Shown here: positions 1 to 7,872 of the stretch, piece by piece
Numbering within the stretch: position 1 is the stretch's first letter
How the letters are laid out: the number at the start of each line of letters is the position of its first letter
Assembly: GCA_016791475.1 (NCBI GenBank)
Contig: JAEUWI010000038.1
Span: 1-64,000 of the forward strand
Direction: 5' to 3'
Source of the DNA: Candidatus Hydrogenedentota bacterium
Lineage (GTDB): Bacteria; Hydrogenedentota; Hydrogenedentia; Hydrogenedentales; JAEUWI01
Length of the DNA: 64,000 bases
Notes under the pieces: generated by a model
The model's database searches: none
What the model saw: only the letters and a program-made list of their open reading frames with translations
Told to the model about the DNA's origin: nothing
Program-made: the position numbers and the translations under genes

Positions 1-77
1 GGCTGAAGGCTGAAGGCTGAAGGCTGAAGGCTGAAGGCTGAAGGCTGAAGGCTGAAGGCTGAAGGCTGAAGGCTGAA
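1..77. repeat. Tandem heptamer array (GGCTGAA) x11
   Basis: Eleven perfect, uninterrupted copies of the 7-base unit GGCTGAA run from the first base of the window to base 77, and the array may continue to the left. It lies 9 bp upstream of the first possible start codon of the cytochrome gene. A degenerate array of the same heptamer in opposite orientation occurs at 199-229. Confidence 0.97.
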
Positions 78-85
78 AAACGTAC

Positions 86-2359
86 TTGTCGGAGATTGTC
101 TTGTTGCACTGGCTCACTCAACTCCAGATATCCCCCGATCAGATCGGTCCTATCCGTCCAATCCGTCTGATAAAACCGCTACGGCAATGGGCACTCCTTT
201 CAGCCTTCATCCTTCAGACTTCAGCCTTCTCATCCCCCATGGTCCCCGGCTTCGAGCGATTCGCAGCCTCCCCCGATAGCGGCGTCTCCCCCGGCCTCCT
301 GCTCTACAACGAGCTCAAGTGCGGCGCGTGCCACGGCGAGATCGCGCCCATGCAATCCGCATTCCCGCCCCACGCGGCCCCAATCCTCGACAATGCGGGC
401 GCGCGGATGCGTCTCGATTATCTCCAAGCCTTCATCGCCGCCCCCCACGCCACCAAGCCCGGCACCAGCATGCCCGATCTACTCGCCACCCTCGAACCCG
501 CCGCGCGGGCCGAAACGAGCGAGGCCCTGGCCCACTATCTCGCGAGCCTGGGCGAGCTGATGGCTGAGAAGGACACACAAATCTCCGAGGCCGAATTGGA
601 AGCGGGTGCCGCGCTGTTTCATTCCGTCGGCTGTGTCGCCTGCCACGAACCCACGCAATCCGCCCAAACCGCGGGCCCGGAGGATATCTTCTGGGAAGAC
701 GGCGGCGTGGAGACGCCGAAGATTGAAGTGCCATCGGTTCCCCTGCCCAATCTCGCCGCGAAGACCACGCCCGAGGCGCTCGCGGCCTTCCTCCGCGATC
801 CCGCCGCAATTCGCCCCGGCGCACGCATGCCGAATATGACCTTGAGCGAAGAGGAAGCGCGACAAATTGCCCAGTGGATGACCCAGGGTGATTCAGCGTC
901 GGCCACCGCCACTATTGACCCAACCAAAGCCGCGCGCGGCAAGGAACTCTTCCAAACCCTCGGTTGCGCTTCCTGCCACACCATCGGCGGCGCGACCACA
1001 CGGCCCACCGCCACGCCACTCGCGGGCAAGCCGCTTTCCGACGCCGGGTGCCTCGCAATCGCGCCCCTGCCGAATCTGCCCTGGTTCGATCTGAGCGAAG
1101 CGCAGCGGACCGCGCTGCGCGCCATCCCCATCGACGCGCCCGCCCCCACGGATGCCGACACCATCAACCACACGCTTCTCGCGCTGAACTGCTATGCCTG
1201 CCACGAGCGCAATGGACTCGGCGGCCCCGAGCCCGGTCGCGCGCTCTATTTCACCGAAACTGAAATCCTCGATCTGGGCGACGAAGGCCGCCTCCCTCCC
1301 ACGCTCACCGGCGTGGGCGCGAAGCTCACGCCCGAATGGCTGCGGACCATCCTCACCGACGGCGGTCGCGTGCGCCCCTACATGGCCACGCGCATGCCCC
1401 ACTTCGGCGAGGCCAACATCGGCACACTCGTAGAGGCATTCGCCAAGGTCGACGCGGATCCGAATCCGCCCACCGTGAACGTCTCCGGCCTGGAGCATCA
1501 CCACCGCAACGAATACGGCCGCGAACTCATGGGCACGACCGGCCTCGGTTGCGTCACCTGCCACAACTTGAACGGACAAAAATCCCTCGGCATCCCCGCG
1601 GTGGACCTGGCCCACGTGCCCGCGCGGCTCCAGCCCGAATGGTTCATGAAATATATGCTCGCTCCCGCGTCGCTCCGCCCCCAGACCCGCATGCCCGCCT
1701 TCTTCGAGAACGGCAAGAGCCTGAGCAGCGAACTCTTCAAAGGCGACGCCGTCAAGCAGATTGAAGCGCTCTGGATCTACCTCAAAGAAGTAAACGAAAC
1801 CCGCCTTCCCGAGGGCATGGAGGACACGGGCGGCTTCGAACTCATCCCAACCGACGCACCGATCATCCACCGCACCTTCATCCAGGATGTCGGACCCCGC
1901 GCCATCGCCGTGGGCTTTCCCGGCGGACTCAACTATGCCTTCGACGCCGAAACCTGCCGCGTCGCCCTCCTCTGGCGCGGGCGCTTCATCGACGCCGAAT
2001 CCGCCTGGGCCGATCGCTTCACCCTCTTCGTGTCGCCCCTGGGCGAGGCCATCGCGAAACTGCCCGAAGGGCCCGCCGTGGCGTTGAACGCCGAGGGTCC
2101 ATGGGATCAGAGTCGCTTGCGCTTTCTCGGTTACCGACTCGACGAATCACGAACGCCCATTTTCCGATATCAATTGGGAGACGTGATCATCGAAGAGTCA
2201 CTGCGGCCTGCGCCGGAAAACCCGATTCGACTCATAAGGCGATTGGAACTCAAGGGCCCGTTGCAGACCGTGTACGTGCGCTTGGGAATGGAGTCTCCTC
2301 CAACGCCAATTGAAGTAACCGAAGCGGGTACGACGTTTGAAGAGGTGATAACATGGTAA
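86..2359 (+). CDS. Exported pentahaem c-type cytochrome protein
   Basis: Predicted periplasmic electron-transfer protein. Five CxxCH haem-attachment motifs are visible, first cysteines near residues 79, 183, 294, 369 and 489 (numbering from the TTG at 86), arranged as serial cytochrome-c-like modules with following Met-containing segments such as GARMPNM and RMPHF that could give axial ligands. Residues about 600-757 form a haem-free C-terminal domain. The start is unsure. TTG codons at 86, 101 and 104 would include a Sec-like signal (KPLRQW, then a hydrophobic stretch to about residue 50), whereas the first in-frame ATG, at 239, would lack any signal, which is implausible for a c-type cytochrome. 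The signal-like stretch is encoded by a degenerate heptamer array, so the N-terminus may be partly repeat-derived. The stop overlaps the ATG at 2353 of the next gene, suggesting coupling with the propeller dehydrogenase-like protein. The protein type is common in Planctomycetes-like bacteria; its substrate is unknown. Confidence 0.85.
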   Translation: MSEIVLLHWLTQLQISPDQIGPIRPIRLIKPLRQWALLSAFILQTSAFSSPMVPGFERFAASPDSGVSPGLLLYNELKCGACHGEIAPMQSAFPPHAAPILDNAGARMRLDYLQAFIAAPHATKPGTSMPDLLATLEPAARAETSEALAHYLASLGELMAEKDTQISEAELEAGAALFHSVGCVACHEPTQSAQTAGPEDIFWEDGGVETPKIEVPSVPLPNLAAKTTPEALAAFLRDPAAIRPGARMPNMTLSEEEARQIAQWMTQGDSASATATIDPTKAARGKELFQTLGCASCHTIGGATTRPTATPLAGKPLSDAGCLAIAPLPNLPWFDLSEAQRTALRAIPIDAPAPTDADTINHTLLALNCYACHERNGLGGPEPGRALYFTETEILDLGDEGRLPPTLTGVGAKLTPEWLRTILTDGGRVRPYMATRMPHFGEANIGTLVEAFAKVDADPNPPTVNVSGLEHHHRNEYGRELMGTTGLGCVTCHNLNGQKSLGIPAVDLAHVPARLQPEWFMKYMLAPASLRPQTRMPAFFENGKSLSSELFKGDAVKQIEALWIYLKEVNETRLPEGMEDTGGFELIPTDAPIIHRTFIQDVGPRAIAVGFPGGLNYAFDAETCRVALLWRGRFIDAESAWADRFTLFVSPLGEAIAKLPEGPAVALNAEGPWDQSRLRFLGYRLDESRTPIFRYQLGDVIIEESLRPAPENPIRLIRRLELKGPLQTVYVRLGMESPPTPIEVTEAGTTFEEVITW
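199..229. repeat. Degenerate inverted heptamer array (TTCAGCC-like x4)
   Basis: Four consecutive heptamers TTCAGCC, TTCATCC, TTCAGAC, TTCAGCC plus a partial TTC. TTCAGCC is the reverse complement of the GGCTGAA unit at 1-77, so the two arrays are inverted with respect to each other across about 120 bp. This array lies inside the predicted signal-peptide coding region of the cytochrome gene. Confidence 0.9.
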
Positions 2360-4143
2360 GTCAAGACACCACGGGTACCACTCACTCATCTCGAACTCGT
2401 TCCCAAGCTCTGCTTGGGAATGCAGCCCGTGAAGCTCTGCTTCACAACCCGGCGGCGAATAAGCTGGTCGATCAGCGTAACATCCAGAAGCGTGAAATAC
2501 AGCTCAAGTGGGTTAACGTGACCGCGGTGCCTGCGGAGCGGAGCTCCGGGGACTGCATTCCCAAGCAGAGCTTGGGAACGAGAGCAGGCACTCCGCTCTC
2601 TCAACTCTTCTCTGCGTCTCTGCATCTTTGCGTGACATCTTTTCTCAGTTTCGCACGCAAAGGCGCAAAGGCGCAAAGCATCCACGCATCGGCTTTCCTG
2701 GCTGCGCTCACTTTCCTGGTCGTCATCATCCCCCCATCCACCCACGCCGAAAACCACCCCGCCTACACCATCCAGGCGATCCCCACACCCGAGGGCGTGC
2801 CCTTCGAAGCCAGCGCCGTGGAGACCCTGCCCGATGGTCGCATTGCCATCGCCCTGCGCAAGGGCGAAGTCTGGCTCCTCGACAATCCCGATCCCGCGCA
2901 GGCGAACTTCACGAAAATCGCCGAGGCCCTCCATGAACCCCTCGACCTACTCCACAAAGACGACGGACTCTACGTCGTCCAGCGCGGCGAGCTCACCCAC
3001 CTGCGCGACACCAACGGCGACGACCTCATCGACGAGTACCGCTCCGTCACCAGTGCCTGGGGCATCACCGGTAACTACCACGAATACGCCTACGGTGCCG
3101 TGCCCGATAAAGATGGCAGTCTCTGGGTGACGCTCAATATCGGCATGGGCAAAGCCGACTATCCCGAGCGAGACGCCTGGCGCGGCTGGGGCGTGAAGAT
3201 CTTCCCCGATGGCCACATGGAACCCCAGTGCGCGGGCATGCGCTCCCCCTGCGGCCTCGGCGCGAACCTCGCGGGCGATGTATTCTTCACCGACCAACAG
3301 GGTAACTGGATTCCCGCCGGTTCCCTGCACCACCTTCGCAAGGGCGCGTTCTACGGGCACGTGGAATCCCTCAAACACTGCGCCCTGCCCGGCGCGCCCT
3401 TTGCAAAACCCGCCAGCATCCCTTCGGGCATACCTCTGCCCCAGGCCAAGGCCGTATTCCCCATGCTCTCCCTGCCCGCCGTATGGTTCCCCTACAAGAA
3501 AGTCGGCATGAGCACGACCGACATTCTCTGTGTGCAAAACGACCAGCAAATCGGCCCCTTCGCCGGACAACTCCTCGTGGGCGACTTCACCACCGCCGCC
3601 ATCTCGCGCGTGTTCCTCGAACAAGTCAACGGCGAATACCAGGGGGCCTGCTTCAACTTCCTGGAAGGCTTTCAGAGCGCCGTGCTCCGCATGGCCTGGG
3701 CGAAAGACGGCTCCCTCATCGTCGGCGAGAGCAACCGCGGCTGGAACTCGGTAGGCAAGAAATCCTTCGGCCTCGACCGCGTCACCTGGAACGGAAAAAC
3801 GCCCTTCGAGATCCAGGAAATGCGCCTCAACACCGACGGCTTCACCCTGCGCTTCACCCAGCCGGTCGATACGGCCAGCGCAGCCAATCCGAGCAGCTAC
3901 ACACTCTCCAGCTACACCCTGATGTACCACGGGAGCTACGGCAGCCCCGAAATCGACACCCGGCCCCACGCCATCCAGTCCGCCACCCTCAGTGACGACG
4001 CCATGGAAGTCCGCCTCGTCACCGACCCCATCCGGCAATACCACATCCACGAACTCCACGCCGAGGGCGTGAAGAACACCGAAGACCAGCCACTGCTCCA
4101 CGCGGATGCCTACTACACGACGAATGAGCTTCGAGCCCAATAA
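2353..4143 (+). CDS. Exported sorbosone/glucose dehydrogenase-like beta-propeller protein
   Basis: Resembles the soluble PQQ-dehydrogenase/sorbosone dehydrogenase-like propellers that Planctomycetes-type genomes encode in many copies, often beside or fused to cytochromes. Visible signs are repeated propeller-blade phrases (LPDGRIAIALRKGEVW, RDTNGDDLIDEY, LLVGDFTTAAISRVFL, KDGSLIVGESNRGW) and a C-terminal beta-sandwich-like tail. The cytochrome gene upstream, overlapping by 7 bp, is the likely electron acceptor (inference). The start is ambiguous: ATG 2353 is coupled to the preceding stop, but the next 230 bp are a palindromic repeat element. An in-frame GTG at 2632 gives a convincing signal peptide (basic n-region ARKGAK, hydrophobic core AFLAALTFLVVII, cleavage after THA) but has no clear ribosome binding site. 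A short in-frame duplication (SSYTL twice) lies near residue 515. No catalytic assignment is made. Confidence 0.75.
   Translation: MVSQDTTGTTHSSRTRSQALLGNAAREALLHNPAANKLVDQRNIQKREIQLKWVNVTAVPAERSSGDCIPKQSLGTRAGTPLSQLFSASLHLCVTSFLSFARKGAKAQSIHASAFLAALTFLVVIIPPSTHAENHPAYTIQAIPTPEGVPFEASAVETLPDGRIAIALRKGEVWLLDNPDPAQANFTKIAEALHEPLDLLHKDDGLYVVQRGELTHLRDTNGDDLIDEYRSVTSAWGITGNYHEYAYGAVPDKDGSLWVTLNIGMGKADYPERDAWRGWGVKIFPDGHMEPQCAGMRSPCGLGANLAGDVFFTDQQGNWIPAGSLHHLRKGAFYGHVESLKHCALPGAPFAKPASIPSGIPLPQAKAVFPMLSLPAVWFPYKKVGMSTTDILCVQNDQQIGPFAGQLLVGDFTTAAISRVFLEQVNGEYQGACFNFLEGFQSAVLRMAWAKDGSLIVGESNRGWNSVGKKSFGLDRVTWNGKTPFEIQEMRLNTDGFTLRFTQPVDTASAANPSSYTLSSYTLMYHGSYGSPEIDTRPHAIQSATLSDDAMEVRLVTDPIRQYHIHELHAEGVKNTEDQPLLHADAYYTTNELRAQ
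2396..2582. repeat. Palindromic element with 30-bp perfect inverted ends
   Basis: Bases 2396-2425 and 2553-2582 are exact reverse complements (30/30). Each arm is itself a hairpin (TTCCCAAGC, loop TCT, GCTTGGGAA). A further hairpin of the same style (GTGAAGC-TCT-GCTTCAC, 2429-2445) lies inside. This looks like a REP/MITE-type mobile palindrome. It is read through by the 5' part of the 2353 reading frame. Just downstream (about 2610-2680) is a CGCAAAGG-rich stretch that also looks like intergenic repeat text. Confidence 0.9.
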
Positions 4144-4205
4144 CATTCGTCCGTACGTAGCCCGCTTGGATGCAAAGTACACGCCGGGTGCCACCCACAC
4201 CACCA

Positions 4206-4402
4206 CGGGTGCCACCCTCAAGCAGAGGAGCGAAGCGGGGGAAGCTTGTGGGTGAGGTGACTGCAACATAGTTCGGCACTGTAACGTCCGTGGTACGTCT
4301 CTGCCATAAAATTTTGAAGATAACCCGCTGCACTTCCATGACCGAAATCCCATCACCCACAAGCTCCCGCGGCGGAGCCGCCCCGCTTGAGGGTGGCACC
4401 CG
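4206..4402. repeat. MITE-like element with 50-bp imperfect inverted ends
   Basis: Bases 4206-4255 and 4353-4402 are inverted copies. The outer 18 bp (CGGGTGCCACCCTCAAGC) and inner 13 bp (AGCTTGTGGGTGA) match exactly, separated by a diverged purine-rich or GC-rich middle. About 97 bp lie between the arms. The 385-bp gap 4144-4528 consists of this element, the 4434-4465 heptamers and the leader of the sigma factor gene; no gene is seen in it. Confidence 0.85.
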
Positions 4403-4433
4403 TCGGCCCCCCTTTCTCAACCCGTGCGATTGG

Positions 4434-4465
4434 AACTATCAACTATCAACTATCAACTGTCAACT
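4434..4465. repeat. Tandem heptamer array (AACTATC/AACTGTC) x4.5
   Basis: Three copies of AACTATC, one AACTGTC and a partial AACT in direct tandem. The AACTGTC variant is a circular permutation of the reverse complement of the TTGACAG heptamer repeated at 28717-28758. It sits about 65 bp upstream of the sigma factor start. Confidence 0.9.
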
Positions 4466-4528
4466 GCTCTGTCACCTTTCCCTTCTTTCCCCCAACTAAG
4501 GGTAGAATCAACGGGAAGGATCACCCCA

Positions 4529-7291
4529 ATGTCGGCAGATACCCAGCAACTCATCCAGCGGAGCCTCCAGGGCGATCAGCGCGCTTTCGGCCAGATTGTG
4601 GAGCGCTACCAGGGCGCCGTCAGCGCCATGGCCTACAGCGTCACCGGCAACCTCGCCCAGAGCGAGGATCTCGCACAGGAAGCCTTCATCATCGCGTGGA
4701 AAAAACTCGGCGCATTGCAGAAGCACGAATCACTGAGCGCCTGGCTCTGTGGCATCGCCCGAAACCTCGCCCGCGACTGGATGCGCACGCAAGCCGCCCG
4801 GCCCACCGTCTCCATGGAAAACCTCGACGAGACCGCGCAGCCCCTCGCTGAATCCCCCGAGATCACGCAACACCAGCGCGAACGCGCGGACCTCGTCTGG
4901 ACCGCCCTCGCCGAGATCCCCGAGACCTACCGCGAGCCCCTCATCCTCTTCTACCGCCAGGGCGAATCCATCCGCGACATCGCCGAGGCCCTCGAACTCA
5001 GTGAGGACAACGTGAGGCAGCGCCTCTCCCGCGGCCGCAAGTTCCTCCGCGCGGAAGTCGCGCACACCGTCGAAGACACCCTCGCCGACACACGCCCCGG
5101 CAAGGCTTTTACGGCGGGCGTCATCGCCGCGCTACCCGCGCTCTACGGCGCGAAAACGGCCGCTGTCGAAGCGGGGACGTATGCACTGCAGACACGAACG
5201 GGAGTGCTCGCCATGTCTACGAAACAGGTGGTGCTAACGGGAGTCGCAATACTGCTGTTTACCGCGGGTACATACCTGGCAATCCGGCCACACGTTACGA
5301 CGCCTGGACCTGTCTCGACCGAAACCCTTCCTGCCGCGACGGTCCCCGGAAATACGTCGATACCCGTTAGTGCCACCGCAATATCCACCCCTGCTGAACC
5401 AACACACCTCGCGGGAACGGCAATATTTCCCCCGGCGTCGCCACAGAGAATTGAAATCGAGCCGATTGAGATTTCCAATCCGAGCGACTACATCACGCTC
5501 ATGGGTTCCGTTGTGGATTCGGCCGGGTACCCAGTGCCGGGCGCTGAAGTAAGTGTCGCGGCCCTGGGTCTGCCGAAACCGCCCTCCGATGCAAATGCGG
5601 ATCTGCTTTATGCACACCGGACGGCCTACGAGAAGTATCTTGGAAACCGCAGCCATTATTGGTACGGCCATACCGGCGAGAACGGCGCCTTTACTATCGC
5701 CGGCGTGCGCTTTTCCGGATCGACGTTGATCACTGCGCGCGCTCCGGGTTACCGGGCCGCGATGAAACATCTTGCTCTGGACGATACCGATGTTTCGCGA
5801 GAGAACCTTGTACTGCGCCTGGAAGCCGGTGTTACTATCCGCGGCGTTCTATTGAGTTTCGCCGGATTGCCCGTGAATGACGGCGTGTTGAAACTCGTGG
5901 GGTTTGTTGATGAGTCGGGAAAAATGAGCGACTCGATAGGGCTGACGGCGCTCACGAATGATAGGGGGCAGTTCGAAATGGCGATTGACGGGCCTGGTGT
6001 CGCATCGCTCAGCGCCCGGAGCGAATCCTGCGGCCAGAATTCGTTTGCAAACGTTGTTGCGAATCCAGAGCGGGAGTTGGTACTTCGTTATCCTCCGGTG
6101 GCATCCGTCTTCGGCAGGGTCACGGACAGCGACGGGGCGGCTGTATCCGGGGTTGAAGTTCGCCTCGACGGCACGCTGGAAACCAGACACCCGTCTGCCG
6201 GCGGCTCCAGCCCGAGCAACAGAGCGAGAGGCGAGACATTCAAGGCAACGACGGATCTCAACGGCGGATACCAAATCGCAAGAGTCGACTCCGGGCAGCA
6301 ATATACCAGCGGAGTGTATGGGACAGACGGAACGATACTGACGCAGGGCCCCGGAGTTGAGGCGGTGACACCCGGACGCGACTACCGATTGAATTTCACC
6401 GTGACCACACCGGCAATTGTGCGCGGCACGGTCCGCGGCAGGTCCTCGGGCAAACCGATTCCGGGAATTCCATTGATCGCTATTCAGTCGGAAAATCTTC
6501 GCCAGACAAGCGGGATTTCCGGATTGACGAGCTACGCAACCGCGTTGAGTGGTCCAGACGGCACCTATGAGATTAGTATCACCGGCGCCAGTAGCACCTA
6601 TGTCTTGATGCCCACGTACGACCTTTCCCCATATGATTTTGTGGGTACGGACGTCCCGCCAAACGCCGTTACAGTGAACGTTCGTCCGGGCGATATCGTT
6701 TCATGTGATTTGCAAGTCGATGAGCCCGGAACGCGCGCTTTCCTGCTTCTTGACGGTAGCGGCAAGCGGGTCGCGGACGCGCACTTGCACCTGGGTCTCG
6801 ATCCCCACGAATCTGGTTTTGGATACAGTCTTGATGCGAAGACCGGAGCCGATGGACGCGTCGTTGTGAACGGCATACCACCGGATCACTTATCCGTGAT
6901 TTCTTTTCGAAGAGATGGATTCTACCCCGCCCAAAGTGAGCCCCTGGCGGTCACATGGGATGAGACGCCGACGGAGGAAGTCATCGTTATGTACCAACTG
7001 GCTCGAATTCTGTTGGTGGCGCGTAACCCGGCTGGCGAGCCCCTGGCGAACCAGACGGTGGAAATGGAGGCCGAATTCGACCTCGACAACGTCTTGACGG
7101 CCATCCTCCGTACGGATGCCAATGGTGTGGTCAGCGTCGACACGGAACTGCCGGCGACGCGGCTTGCAGTCACATTTTATCAGGATGTTAATCGGGACGG
7201 CACGAGCACGAGAGTTAGTACAGGACCCGTCGACTTTGAACTGAGTCCGGGACAAAACGACCTTGGCGAAATTGTACTTGTCTGGGAGTAG
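4529..7291 (+). CDS. ECF sigma factor fused to a transmembrane helix and large exported region
   Basis: Residues 1-190 are an ECF (group 4) RNA polymerase sigma factor: region 2 with the ...NLAQSEDLAQEAFIIAWKKLG core, and region 4 with IPETYREPLILFYRQG followed by the DIAEALELSEDNVRQRLSRGR helix-turn-helix. A single hydrophobic helix lies at about residues 232-250 (VVLTGVAILLFTAGTYLAI). The remaining about 670 residues contain several carboxypeptidase-regulatory/CnaB-like beta-sandwich modules (phrases such as GSVVDSAGYPVPGAEVSV, GRVTDSDGAAVSGVEVRL, GTVRGRSSGKPIPGIPL). The ATG at 4529 is chosen because AAGGA lies 8 bp upstream and region 2 begins right after it; an upstream ATG at 4424 would add repeat-derived residues. 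Predicted topology is sigma domain inside, modules outside. Base composition is visibly less GC-rich after about 5.2 kb than in the sigma part. The fused arrangement suggests an envelope-sensing sigma factor, either working at the membrane or released by proteolysis (inference). Confidence 0.88.
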   Translation: MSADTQQLIQRSLQGDQRAFGQIVERYQGAVSAMAYSVTGNLAQSEDLAQEAFIIAWKKLGALQKHESLSAWLCGIARNLARDWMRTQAARPTVSMENLDETAQPLAESPEITQHQRERADLVWTALAEIPETYREPLILFYRQGESIRDIAEALELSEDNVRQRLSRGRKFLRAEVAHTVEDTLADTRPGKAFTAGVIAALPALYGAKTAAVEAGTYALQTRTGVLAMSTKQVVLTGVAILLFTAGTYLAIRPHVTTPGPVSTETLPAATVPGNTSIPVSATAISTPAEPTHLAGTAIFPPASPQRIEIEPIEISNPSDYITLMGSVVDSAGYPVPGAEVSVAALGLPKPPSDANADLLYAHRTAYEKYLGNRSHYWYGHTGENGAFTIAGVRFSGSTLITARAPGYRAAMKHLALDDTDVSRENLVLRLEAGVTIRGVLLSFAGLPVNDGVLKLVGFVDESGKMSDSIGLTALTNDRGQFEMAIDGPGVASLSARSESCGQNSFANVVANPERELVLRYPPVASVFGRVTDSDGAAVSGVEVRLDGTLETRHPSAGGSSPSNRARGETFKATTDLNGGYQIARVDSGQQYTSGVYGTDGTILTQGPGVEAVTPGRDYRLNFTVTTPAIVRGTVRGRSSGKPIPGIPLIAIQSENLRQTSGISGLTSYATALSGPDGTYEISITGASSTYVLMPTYDLSPYDFVGTDVPPNAVTVNVRPGDIVSCDLQVDEPGTRAFLLLDGSGKRVADAHLHLGLDPHESGFGYSLDAKTGADGRVVVNGIPPDHLSVISFRRDGFYPAQSEPLAVTWDETPTEEVIVMYQLARILLVARNPAGEPLANQTVEMEAEFDLDNVLTAILRTDANGVVSVDTELPATRLAVTFYQDVNRDGTSTRVSTGPVDFELSPGQNDLGEIVLVWE

Positions 7292-7427
7292 GCACCCCGG
7301 GTGGACAGCATTTCTAATCATAGTGACCACCACAATTTATTCGGCAATCTCCATGTCGCAAAATCGTAGCTCCCCGAATGAAGACTCCGGCCCCCGATTC
7401 GTGGTAGCCTTTCTTCAGGAGGCCGCC

Positions 7428-7610
7428 ATGGAATACTACGACGTCACCTGCCCCCACTGCTGGCAAACATTCTCCATACCCCTGGATGTGTCCGTACGGG
7501 GCCAGCTTTTTGTCTATGATTGCGAGATATGCTGCAATCCGCTGGAGGTGGAGTATGAGGCGGAGGACGGCGAGATTGTGTTCTGCGAGGCGCGTTCTCT
7601 GGAGCAGTAG
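7428..7610 (+). CDS. CPxCG-type cysteine-rich small protein
   Basis: A 60-residue protein with two cysteine pairs, CPHC near residue 8 and CEIC near residue 33, in a short beta-rich frame (TCPHCWQTFSIPLD, YDCEICCNPLEV). This matches the small Cys_rich_CPXCG family (zinc-ribbon-like, function unknown), whose members are usually about 60 residues. The start at 7428 is fixed by a strong AGGAGG at 7417-7422; the reading frame is open further upstream but without coding features. It is followed by a MITE-like palindrome. Confidence 0.85.
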   Translation: MEYYDVTCPHCWQTFSIPLDVSVRGQLFVYDCEICCNPLEVEYEAEDGEIVFCEARSLEQ

Positions 7611-7688
7611 GGGGAAATCGATAGCGAGTGATTTCCCTTGATTCTCTCGTTCGCGGCACCTCCTGGAACTTACAAAGAGAATTCGCAC

Positions 7689-7815
7689 GGCTGGGAGCGC
7701 AGGCGTCCCCGCCTGCATCATGCACCGAAGGTGCATAGACTTTGTATAAGAAGATTGCTCGGTACTTAGGAAGTGCCTTCGGCACTTTGCAGGCGGGACG
7801 CCTGCGCTCCCAGCC
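7689..7815. repeat. MITE-like palindrome with 28-bp inverted ends
   Basis: Bases 7689-7717 and 7788-7815 are inverted copies of GGCTGGGAGCGCAGGCGTCC..., identical except for one extra C in the left arm. Between them are two small hairpins, TGCACCGAAGGTGCA and GTGCCTTCGGCAC. The element occupies most of the 262-bp gap between two converging genes and might also act in transcript termination or 3'-end stability. Confidence 0.9.
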
Positions 7816-7872
7816 TTGCGCGATTCCATTGGAAGGGCAAAGTAGCCTTTCAAAGCGAGGCGGATGACGCTC

